Source: Bryobacteraceae bacterium
Lineage (GTDB): Bacteria; Acidobacteriota; Terriglobia; Bryobacterales; Bryobacteraceae
Direction of reading: 5' to 3'
Length of the DNA: 5,742 bases
Assembly (NCBI GenBank): GCA_947456995.1
Contig: CANGVB010000272.1
Span: forward strand, 1-5,742
Below, in pieces: positions 1 to 5,742 of the stretch (its first letter is position 1; each line of letters opens with the position of its first letter). Under the pieces are notes generated by a model. It had not been told where the DNA came from. It did no database searches and was given only the letters and a program-made list of their open reading frames with translations. Both the position numbers and the translations under genes were made by a program.

Positions 1-441
1 ATCGAAGACGATGTCGAAATTCAAAGCCTTACGAATATTGATCGCGCCACCATGGGCGAAAGCCGCGTCGAGCGTGGCGCCAAGGTCGACTCCCTCGTTC
101 AGGTCGGCCACGCCTGTGTCGTTGGCGAAGACAACATCATCTGCTCGCAAGTCGGCCTTGCCGGCTCCACCATCCTCAAAAAGTCAGTCCTGCTCGCCGG
201 CCAGGTGGGAGTCTCAGGACACCTGACGATCCACGACAACGCAGTAGTCTATGCCCAAAGTGGCGTCGGCCACGATGTCGAAAAGGGCACAATCGTTTCT
301 GGCTCACCAGCCTTTGATTTCCGGGAATGGCGGCGCGCCGTCACTGCCTTCCCCAAGCTCGGCGAGATGGTGCGCACTCTACGCGACCTCGAAAGCCGCC
401 TGAAAACTCTCGAAGAAGGTACAACCAAGCATGAGCAATAA
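1..441 (+). CDS. lpxD: UDP-3-O-acylglucosamine N-acyltransferase (LpxD), C-terminal part; 5' end outside the window
   Basis: LpxD transfers a 3-hydroxyacyl chain from acyl-ACP to the 2-amino group of UDP-3-O-acylglucosamine, the third step of lipid A synthesis, in the cytoplasm. The frame is open from base 1 to the TAA at 439-441, giving 146 residues of a protein that is usually about 340 long, so the N-terminal uridine-binding domain and early coils are missing. Seen: hexapeptide left-handed beta-helix repeats over roughly window residues 1-95, an NIDRATMG segment matching the family's TIDRGALG region, and VQVGH with the presumed catalytic His at residue 37 (bases 109-111). A second conserved His lies in SGHLTI. 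The tail has the family's SGSPAFDFREWRR motif and then a charged helix (LRDLESRLKTLEE), like the C-terminal helices that contact ACP. Residues around the catalytic His (DSLVQVGHAC) differ from the commoner DNxVQIAHN pattern. A divergent paralog of LpxD is the main alternative. Confidence 0.88.
   Translation: MEDDVEIQSLTNIDRATMGESRVERGAKVDSLVQVGHACVVGEDNIICSQVGLAGSTILKKSVLLAGQVGVSGHLTIHDNAVVYAQSGVGHDVEKGTIVSGSPAFDFREWRRAVTAFPKLGEMVRTLRDLESRLKTLEEGTTKHEQ
414..419 (+). promoter_or_regulatory. Probable Shine-Dalgarno for the LOG-family gene
   Basis: AGAAGG lies inside the end of lpxD, 11 bases before the ATG at 431. The spacing is slightly long, but this is the only purine-rich match upstream of that ATG. 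It supports this start together with the overlapping arrangement. Confidence 0.45.
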
Positions 442-1240
442 GCCCGGTCGCGACCAGCTCGCTTACGAAAAACCCGAGTTCCTCCATTCCCCAGAAGGCC
501 GAAGTGTTCGTATCCTTTCCGAATATCTCGACCCCCTGCGCGAGTTCCGGCTCAACCACATCCACGACACCCTCGTCTTCTTCGGCTCAGCCCGAATCCC
601 AGCACCCGAAGACCCGCACTTCCCCACCCACACCATGGGCCGCTACTACGAAGAGTGCCGCGAGCTCGCCAAACGCCTCACCGAATGGTCGATGAGCCTT
701 ACCAACACCGAGCGCAAGTTTGTTGTCTGCACCGGCGGCGGCCCCGGCATCATGGAAGCAGCCAATCGTGGTGCTCACGAGGCAGGCGGGCTTTCGATCG
801 GCCTCAACATCGGCCTGCCCATGGAGCAGGCACCCAACCCTTACATCACCAAAGACTTGAGCTTTGAGTTCCACTACTTCTTCATGCGCAAGTTTTGGTT
901 CTCATACCTCGCCAAAGCCCTCATCGTTTTCCCCGGTGGCTTCGGCACCCTCGATGAGTTGACTGAAATCCTCACCCTCGTCCAGACCCGCAAGCTGCAC
1001 AAGCGAATGGTCTGCCTTCTCTACGGCACTTCCTTCTGGCGCAAGATTCTCAACTTTGATGCTCTTGTCGAAACCGGCATGATCAGTCAGGCCGATCTCG
1101 ACCTCTTTGTCTTTGCCGACGATGTTGATACGGCCTTCGAAATTCTCAAGTCCGGCCTGACAAAACTATACTTGAATCCAGAGGTTCCACTGCCCGAGGC
1201 TGAAATCAAAACTCCAGCCATCGCCAGTTCCCGCGTGTGA
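431..1240 (+). CDS. LOG-family (TIGR00730-type) Rossmann-fold protein, probable nucleoside 5'-monophosphate phosphoribohydrolase
   Basis: This 269-residue soluble protein belongs to the LOG family, whose characterised members cleave the N-glycosidic bond of nucleoside 5'-monophosphates, including cytokinin ribotides, to release the free base and ribose 5-phosphate. Seen: FGSARIP at about 51-57 at the start of the Rossmann core, the glycine-rich CTGGGPGIMEAANRGA at 100-115, FFMRK with the conserved Arg-Lys at 153-154, and the family signature PGGFGTLDE at 168-176 with the catalytic-type Glu176. It is longer than the compact LOG enzymes of about 190 residues because of some 45 extra N-terminal residues and a C-terminal tail. 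This matches the longer bacterial subgroup often annotated as possible lysine decarboxylase, a label that is not a real activity here. The ATG at 431 overlaps the lpxD stop by 11 bases, and the TGA overlaps the next gene's GTG. The true substrate is unknown; cytokinin production should not be assumed. Confidence 0.9.
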   Translation: MSNKPGRDQLAYEKPEFLHSPEGRSVRILSEYLDPLREFRLNHIHDTLVFFGSARIPAPEDPHFPTHTMGRYYEECRELAKRLTEWSMSLTNTERKFVVCTGGGPGIMEAANRGAHEAGGLSIGLNIGLPMEQAPNPYITKDLSFEFHYFFMRKFWFSYLAKALIVFPGGFGTLDELTEILTLVQTRKLHKRMVCLLYGTSFWRKILNFDALVETGMISQADLDLFVFADDVDTAFEILKSGLTKLYLNPEVPLPEAEIKTPAIASSRV

Positions 1241-3171
1241 CGCCCTTAATCGCCCCGCCCCGAAAGTTGACCTTCCGCGAAGCCCTCAGCCGCACCGGCT
1301 GGTGGGAGCGGCTTTTTGTCCTCTTTTTCGGAGTCCTCATCCTCACCGCCGCATTAGCCCTGAGCGATGTTGTCTTCGCTTTGGCTTTGATGGGCACAAT
1401 CGCTACTGCACCCGTCGCCATCTGGCGCTTTGGCCGTTTGATCATGCGATCGCTGATTTGGCGGCTCAGAAACAGGCTCATCGTCGCCTACGTCTTCATT
1501 GCCCTCGTCCCCATCGTTTTGCTGGCAACACTCGCTGCGGTCACCACTTACTTCGTCACCGGGCAAATGGCCATCTATCTGGTAAACAGTGAGCTTGAGC
1601 GGCAGGTGGGCACTTTGCGCGGTGCTGCAGAGTCGATCCTCCGTGTGCCTCCAGAGCGCCGCCTTGCTTCCATCGAACGGCTGGGCGCTTATTTCGAAGA
1701 ACGCTTTCCAAACTTCGAGATCCGTGTCGATCAGGCCGACACCTTTATCTACCCGGATGATGCTTCGCTCGAGAAGCCGCCCGCCGGCCTTACCGACAAC
1801 TCCGGCATTTTGCTGAAGGGCAAAGATTACTACGTTTGGGCTCATATACGAAGCGCCGATGGCGAAGTCACGGCTATGGCTCCTCTTACTTCGGCTTATC
1901 TGTCGAGTCTGATTCCAAGCCTCGGCCCGGTATCACTTGGGGAGAGGTCTCAGTCGCAAGGGATAAGAAAGCGCAAGCGCTCCGTTGCCGCTCCTGTCCA
2001 GGTTAACGTTCCTGTTCCGATCAACCGTTTCGATATTCAGTTGACCGGGTTCCGCGAGATCCCGGTTGCCGTCTGGGATGGCAGCCAGTCCACGCGCAAT
2101 CCGGTTCTGATGATTCAGACTCGTTTCCTCGCAGTGCTCAAGATCATCTTCTCTTCGAAACAGGATTGGGATCAGAACTTCATTCCGCTGGTTCTGATTT
2201 CTCTCGGCAGTCTCTTTCTGGTCTTCGAGCTCATAGCCCTGATCATCGGCGTCACCCTCACTCGAACCATCACCGCCACCGTCCATGACATCTACGAAGG
2301 CACCAATCGGGTCATGGAGGGCAACTTCTCCCACCGAATCCTGCTCAGCGGCCGCGATCAGTTGGCTCAACTCGGCGACTCCTTCAATCGCATGACCGAG
2401 AACCTCGAGCAACTGCTCAAGGTAGCCAAAGAGAACGAACGTCTCAATGCCGAACTCGAAATCGCCAGCGAGGTCCAGCGGCAGCTCTATCCCAAGTCGG
2501 TACCGGCTTCAACCCAGTTGGCAATTACTGCCCACTACGTGCCCGCCCGCATGGTGTCCGGCGATTACTTTGACTTCCATCGCCTCTCACCCAAAGACAT
2601 CTGCTTCTCGATGGGCGATGTGGCCGGCAAGGGAATCTCAGCCGCCCTGCTGATGGCGACAGTACAGTCGAGCTTCCGGTCGCGGATCCAGAATCATACG
2701 GGTCACTTGTGCGTGTCTGAGGTTGTCACTGAGCTCAACAAGCAGCTCTACGCCAACACTGCTCCCGAGAAATTCTCCACCTTCTTCCTCGGCATCTTTG
2801 ACGAAGAAACCTCAACCCTCCGCTACACCAACGCCGGGCATCTGCCTCCGATCCTGATCCGCAATGGCGAGGCCTCTTTGCTGGCCGTCGACGGTATGGT
2901 GGTCGGTGCCTTCCCCTTTGCTCAATATGGTGAAAGCTCGATCGTCCTTGAGCCCAAAGACCTGCTCCTGCTCTACACCGACGGCATCTCCGAGCCTCAG
3001 AATGACTACGACGAAATGTACGGTGAAGACCGGCTGATTGAACTGGTCAAGAAGAATGCTCACTTGAGCGACGAAGGCATCATCAACGCCGTCATGGAAG
3101 CCGTGAAGCAGTGGACGGGTTCTGACGAGTTGCAGGACGACATGACGCTGCTGATTGCCCGGCGGTCTTAA
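1237..3171 (+). CDS. Membrane-anchored HAMP and SpoIIE/RsbU-type PP2C serine/threonine phosphatase
   Basis: This 644-residue inner-membrane signalling protein probably dephosphorylates a phosphoserine/threonine partner, typically a STAS-domain anti-sigma antagonist, in response to an extracytoplasmic or membrane cue. Order seen: hydrophobic stretches at about 25-66 (probably two helices), an Arg-rich cytoplasmic linker 65-80, a helix at about 81-107, an extracytoplasmic region about 108-313 of no recognised fold, a helix at about 315-341, HAMP at about 342-394, a charged coiled coil about 395-415, and the RsbU-like linker ASEVQRQLYP at 410-419. The phosphatase domain runs from about 430 to 643. 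Metal-ligand motifs are intact: SGDYFDF (Asp443), MGDVAGKG (Asp461), YTDGISE (Asp582) and QDDMT (Asp634/635), with YTNAGHLPP between them, so activity is expected. The GTG start forms a GTGA overlap with the LOG stop. No good Shine-Dalgarno is visible, so translational coupling is likely. No sigma regulator or STAS partner is encoded in the window. Confidence 0.9.
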   Translation: MTPLIAPPRKLTFREALSRTGWWERLFVLFFGVLILTAALALSDVVFALALMGTIATAPVAIWRFGRLIMRSLIWRLRNRLIVAYVFIALVPIVLLATLAAVTTYFVTGQMAIYLVNSELERQVGTLRGAAESILRVPPERRLASIERLGAYFEERFPNFEIRVDQADTFIYPDDASLEKPPAGLTDNSGILLKGKDYYVWAHIRSADGEVTAMAPLTSAYLSSLIPSLGPVSLGERSQSQGIRKRKRSVAAPVQVNVPVPINRFDIQLTGFREIPVAVWDGSQSTRNPVLMIQTRFLAVLKIIFSSKQDWDQNFIPLVLISLGSLFLVFELIALIIGVTLTRTITATVHDIYEGTNRVMEGNFSHRILLSGRDQLAQLGDSFNRMTENLEQLLKVAKENERLNAELEIASEVQRQLYPKSVPASTQLAITAHYVPARMVSGDYFDFHRLSPKDICFSMGDVAGKGISAALLMATVQSSFRSRIQNHTGHLCVSEVVTELNKQLYANTAPEKFSTFFLGIFDEETSTLRYTNAGHLPPILIRNGEASLLAVDGMVVGAFPFAQYGESSIVLEPKDLLLLYTDGISEPQNDYDEMYGEDRLIELVKKNAHLSDEGIINAVMEAVKQWTGSDELQDDMTLLIARRS

Positions 3172-3176
3172 CACGT

Positions 3177-4190
3177 ATGGAAATTCTTCGTCGCCGCGCA
3201 CTTCTATTTTTCTCGATGATGGGTGCCCTCATCCTGTTCGGCACTCTGGGCTTCATCATCGTCGAGCGCTATCACTGGTTCGATGCCCTCTACATGACGG
3301 TCATTACATTGACGACCGTCGGCTATTACGAAGTAAAGGCGCTCTCCGCGGCGGGACGCGTCTTCAACATGGTTCTCTTACTCGTAGGTGTGAATGCCAT
3401 CCTCTTCGGCGTCGGGATGATGACATCTACGATCATCGAGCTACAGCTCGATCACTACTTTGACCGCAAGCGGAGACAACGCATGATCGATTCCCTTCAC
3501 GATCACTACATCATCTGCGGCTTCGGCCGCGTGGGCCGTGGTGCTGCCCACGAACTAATGCAAGCCAAGGTGCCAGTCGTTGTCATCGACAACAGCGAAG
3601 ATCGCATTGACATGGTGATCAAAGCCGGCATGCTCGGTGTGCTTGCCGATTCCACCAGAGACGAAACCCTGCGCGGGGTGCGCATCGATCGTGCCCGCGG
3701 CCTCGTCGCCGCCCTTGCCAGCGATGCCGACAATCTCTTTCTCACGCTCTCGGCCAAAACGCTAAATTCAAAGTTGACTGTCGCAACCCGGGCCAACGAA
3801 GAAGAGTCTGCCGCCAAGCTGCGGCGCGCCGGTGCCGACTCGGTCGTGTCCCCTTACGGTGTTACCGGTTCGCGGCTTGCACAGTCCCTCATCCGGCCTC
3901 ACGTAACACAGTTCCTTGACTACGCCATGCTCGATCCATCGGTCGATCTCGGCATTGAGCAGTTCCGGATCGATCCTGGCTCAGGCTTCTCGAAGAGCTC
4001 GGTTCGCGATCTCAAAGGGATGCGCAAGGAGTACGGCGTCACCGTTCTGGCCATCCGCCGTGGCGATGGGGAGATGGTCTTTAACCCTGATCCTGATTCC
4101 CCAATCAACACAGGCGATCACCTCATCGTGATGGGCAAGGCGAGCTCTTTGCATCAACTTGAGAAGCTATTGGTCGTCTCAAAATCATGA
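3177..4190 (+). CDS. Two-transmembrane K+ channel with C-terminal RCK (TrkA-N/TrkA-C) domains and an atypical filter
   Basis: This 337-residue MthK-like channel subunit is expected to form a tetrameric pore, with RCK domains forming a cytoplasmic gating ring. Seen: M1 helix about 8-29, pore helix about 34-46, filter region 47-51 and M2 helix about 62-90. The RCK N-lobe starts at about 110 with HYIICGFGRVGRG, whose GxGxxG fits dinucleotide binding, and VVVIDNSEDR places Asp138 at the end of strand 2. A TrkA-C lobe spans about 255-335 (QFRIDPGSGF, then GDHLIVMG). The filter reads TVGYYEV where canonical channels have TVGYG followed by D or E, so the second filter glycine is replaced by Tyr51. 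M1, pore helix, M2 and both RCK lobes otherwise look intact, so this is not simple decay. It starts 5 bases after the phosphatase stop, with only a weak GGCGG upstream, and its TGA overlaps the nnr ATG. Ion selectivity cannot be read from the sequence. Confidence 0.9.
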   Translation: MEILRRRALLFFSMMGALILFGTLGFIIVERYHWFDALYMTVITLTTVGYYEVKALSAAGRVFNMVLLLVGVNAILFGVGMMTSTIIELQLDHYFDRKRRQRMIDSLHDHYIICGFGRVGRGAAHELMQAKVPVVVIDNSEDRIDMVIKAGMLGVLADSTRDETLRGVRIDRARGLVAALASDADNLFLTLSAKTLNSKLTVATRANEEESAAKLRRAGADSVVSPYGVTGSRLAQSLIRPHVTQFLDYAMLDPSVDLGIEQFRIDPGSGFSKSSVRDLKGMRKEYGVTVLAIRRGDGEMVFNPDPDSPINTGDHLIVMGKASSLHQLEKLLVVSKS

Positions 4191-5560
4191 AGGTTCTGAC
4201 ACACGAGCAGATGCGCAATGCCGATCTCGCCGCAATCGCTGCAGGGATACCGGCGCTCGTGTTGATGGAAAATGCCGCCTACGCTTTGCTGCGAGCCATC
4301 GAGCAGCGCTATATGCCACTGTCGGCACAACGCATCGCGATCTTCTGCGGCAAGGGCAATAACGGTGGCGATGGCCTTGCCCTTGCGCGGCTGCTCCACG
4401 TACATCATCAGCCCAAACATATGAAGGTGATTCTGGCCTTCGCCCCAGAAGAACTCGCGCCCGACGCGGCAAAGCAGCTCGCGATGCTTGAGGCACTCGA
4501 GATTCCCTATTCGATGCAGTTGCCGCAGGATCTGGCCGCTACCACTCTTGCCATTGATGCACTGCTCGGAACCGGCGTGAGTGGCGAGCCCCGTTCGCCC
4601 ATCGCAGAACTGATCCAGCAGATCAATGATCTGCCACTGGCTCGCCGTGTGTCAGTAGATATTCCAAGTGCCAACCGGGTTGAAGCCGACCTCACCGTAA
4701 CCTTCGCGGCCCCAAAGCCGGAACACCTCCTGCTTGATTCAGCAAAACTCGTGATCGCCCCAATTGGCATTCCCGAAAAGTTCATAACGTCTGAACTGAA
4801 CTGGACCACGCCAGCAGACCTGAAGCCGGTGGGCGCCAAGCGTGCTCTCGATTCGCACAAAGGGAACTTTGGGCACGTTGCCGTGATCGGCGGCGGGGGC
4901 GCTTTACAGTTGGCTGGGGCAGCAGCAATCCAGGCTGGCTCCGGCTGGGTAACCATCTACTCACCCAACCCCGATTTCACGATCGGGCTGCCGGATCTGA
5001 TGAAGGGCGCCTGGCCACCAAATGTTGCAGGCAAGGTGGTGGCAATTGGGCCTGGGCTTGGGCAAAACGAGAAGGCGCTTGTCGAGAGCCTCTACGCAAA
5101 CCATGATGGCCCGATGGTTGTCGATGCGGATGCCTTGAATGTGCTGGCACCCTTGACCCAATCCACTTCCCACTTGCGCGTTCTCACACCCCATCCCGGC
5201 GAAATGCGGCGGCTTCTGGGCCGTGAGCTGGGCGATCGTATCGAGGATGCCAGCGGACTCGCAAAGCTTACAAATGCAGTTGTAGTTCTTAAGGGCCAAC
5301 GGACAGTAATCGCTTTCCCAAGCGGGCAGGTCTGGATCAATCCAACCGGCTCACCAGCTCTGGCCAAGGCCGGTTCGGGCGATGTCCTCACCGGGCTGAT
5401 GGCAGCGTTGATAAGTCAGTATCCTGCCCACCCTGAGCAGGCCATTCTGGCTGCGGTTTATTTACATGGGCGACTTGGCGAACTCAGTCATGAGATGACC
5501 AGCCTTGCTTCCCGGCTCTGTGATCATCTGGCGGAGGCTCTTCTTGAGTTATCAGTTTGA
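4187..5560 (+). CDS. nnr: Bifunctional NAD(P)H-hydrate epimerase / ADP-dependent NAD(P)H-hydrate dehydratase (YjeF family)
   Basis: Nnr repairs hydrated, inactive NADH and NADPH. The N-terminal domain interconverts the R and S epimers of NAD(P)HX, and the C-terminal domain dehydrates the S form using ADP. Seen in the epimerase domain (about 1-205): HEQMRNAD, LMENA, the GKGNNGGDGLALAR loop at 55-68, IDALLGTG at 123-130 and VDIPS at 157-161. These keep the Asn, Asp and Ser expected to hold a K+ ion. In the dehydratase domain (about 215-457): SHKGNFGHVAVIGGG, IGPGLG at 287-292, DADALN at 313-318, LTPHPGEM at 333-340, VLKGQRTVI, and NPTGSPALAKAGSGDVLTG with catalytic-type Asp399. At 457 residues it is shorter than the roughly 490-520 usual for the fusion. 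The loss falls in loops, notably after DIPS and after VIGG. The ATG overlaps the channel's TGA (ATGA), and the end overlaps tsaE. The nnr-tsaE neighbourhood is common in bacteria. Confidence 0.93.
   Translation: MKVLTHEQMRNADLAAIAAGIPALVLMENAAYALLRAIEQRYMPLSAQRIAIFCGKGNNGGDGLALARLLHVHHQPKHMKVILAFAPEELAPDAAKQLAMLEALEIPYSMQLPQDLAATTLAIDALLGTGVSGEPRSPIAELIQQINDLPLARRVSVDIPSANRVEADLTVTFAAPKPEHLLLDSAKLVIAPIGIPEKFITSELNWTTPADLKPVGAKRALDSHKGNFGHVAVIGGGGALQLAGAAAIQAGSGWVTIYSPNPDFTIGLPDLMKGAWPPNVAGKVVAIGPGLGQNEKALVESLYANHDGPMVVDADALNVLAPLTQSTSHLRVLTPHPGEMRRLLGRELGDRIEDASGLAKLTNAVVVLKGQRTVIAFPSGQVWINPTGSPALAKAGSGDVLTGLMAALISQYPAHPEQAILAAVYLHGRLGELSHEMTSLASRLCDHLAEALLELSV
5533..5537 (+). promoter_or_regulatory. 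Shine-Dalgarno GGAGG for tsaE
   Basis: A consensus GGAGG inside the nnr coding region lies six bases before the TTG at 5544. This spacing is near optimal and is the main reason for choosing the TTG over the upstream in-frame GTG at 5520, which would add residues unlike TsaE. Confidence 0.7.
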
Positions 5561-5742
5561 GACCAGCTCGGCGGAAGAAACCATCGAGGTAGGCAAGCAG
5601 CTTTCGGCTCTACTGCCAGAGCGGGGCGCCGTACTCCTGATTGGCAATCTCGGCGCAGGCAAGACGACACTAGTGAAGGGCATTGCCCAGGCCAGAGGGG
5701 CGGCAGAGCCTGAAGAGGTAAGCTCGCCCACCTTCCCGTTGA
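5544..5742 (+). CDS. tsaE: tRNA threonylcarbamoyladenosine biosynthesis ATPase TsaE, N-terminal part; 3' end outside the window
   Basis: TsaE is the P-loop ATPase that works with TsaB and TsaD to make N6-threonylcarbamoyladenosine at position 37 of ANN-decoding tRNAs, in the cytoplasm. The window holds the first 66 codons of a protein usually about 150 residues long. Seen: an N-terminus MSYQFETSSAEETIEVG typical of the family, then VLLIGNLGAGKTTLVKG with the Walker A motif GNLGAGKTT at 34-42, and SSPTF at 60-64, matching the conserved SPT(F/Y) switch segment. The commoner GDLGAGKT has Asn in place of Asp here, and the residue after SPTF is Pro where Thr or Val is usual; neither clearly breaks function. 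The start is a TTG with a strong GGAGG six bases upstream and overlaps the nnr end by 17 bases. The Walker B region, if present, lies beyond the window. Confidence 0.92.
   Translation, partial: MSYQFETSSAEETIEVGKQLSALLPERGAVLLIGNLGAGKTTLVKGIAQARGAAEPEEVSSPTFPL

Noticed and set aside
431..1240. Lysine decarboxylase annotation for the LOG-family gene
   Set aside because: The PGGxGTxxE signature defines LOG phosphoribohydrolases; no PLP-binding decarboxylase features are present.
1354..1845. 163-codon open frame on the minus strand
   Set aside because: It lies fully opposite the phosphatase coding frame, has no recognisable motif, and is explained by GC-rich codon bias of the plus-strand gene.
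1933..2412. 159-codon open frame on the minus strand
   Set aside because: Antisense shadow of the phosphatase; acidic low-complexity translation without domain signatures.
3160..3180. Promoter or terminator in the phosphatase-channel gap
   Set aside because: The gap is only 5 bases, and I saw no hairpin with a T-run or -10/-35 pair.
2812..3201. 129-codon minus-strand frame crossing the phosphatase-channel junction
   Set aside because: Opposite the catalytic PP2C motifs; no family resemblance seen.
4655..4945. Frameshift or sequencing error as the cause of the short Nnr
   Set aside because: Conserved motifs on both sides of each contraction are in the same frame with no stop, so in-frame loop shortening fits better.
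4507..4956. 149-codon open frame on the minus strand
   Set aside because: Antisense to nnr, whose conserved motifs run in the plus frame throughout this span.
3177..5560. Functional link between the K+ channel and Nnr because the epimerase binds K+
   Set aside because: Cytoplasmic K+ is abundant in all bacteria, and adjacency alone does not suggest that the channel supplies this enzyme.

Overview
The window is a run of six same-strand (+) genes with almost no non-coding DNA. In order they are the 3' end of an lpxD-type acyltransferase gene, a LOG-family nucleotide-processing enzyme, a membrane-anchored HAMP/SpoIIE-type PP2C phosphatase, a two-helix K+ channel fused to RCK (TrkA-type) domains, the bifunctional NAD(P)HX repair enzyme Nnr, and the 5' end of tsaE. 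LpxD indicates a Gram-negative with lipid A. The moderately GC-rich coding style, together with an RsbU-like HAMP phosphatase, an RCK channel and an nnr-tsaE pair, suggests Acidobacteriota. That assignment is an impression from memory of similar genomes; no diagnostic sequence in the window proves it.

Layout: 1-441 lpxD C-terminal part; 431-1240 LOG protein (11-bp overlap with lpxD); 1237-3171 phosphatase (GTG start, 4-bp GTGA overlap); 3177-4190 K+ channel (5-bp gap); 4187-5560 nnr (4-bp ATGA overlap); 5544-5742 tsaE (TTG start, 17-bp overlap, cut by the window edge). The spacing strongly suggests one transcript with translational coupling. No promoter, terminator, RNA gene, repeat, mobile element or CRISPR array is visible, and no stretch over 300 bases lacks a gene.

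The genes mix envelope building (LpxD), housekeeping repair and tRNA modification (Nnr, TsaE), nucleotide metabolism (LOG) and membrane signalling or ion flux (phosphatase, channel). The phosphatase-channel pair could form a stress-response unit, but only proximity supports this.

I did not find a clearly new system. The observations most worth following up are a non-canonical selectivity filter in the channel (TVGYY instead of TVGYG) and two contracted substrate-binding loops in Nnr. In both cases the reading frame is intact on either side.
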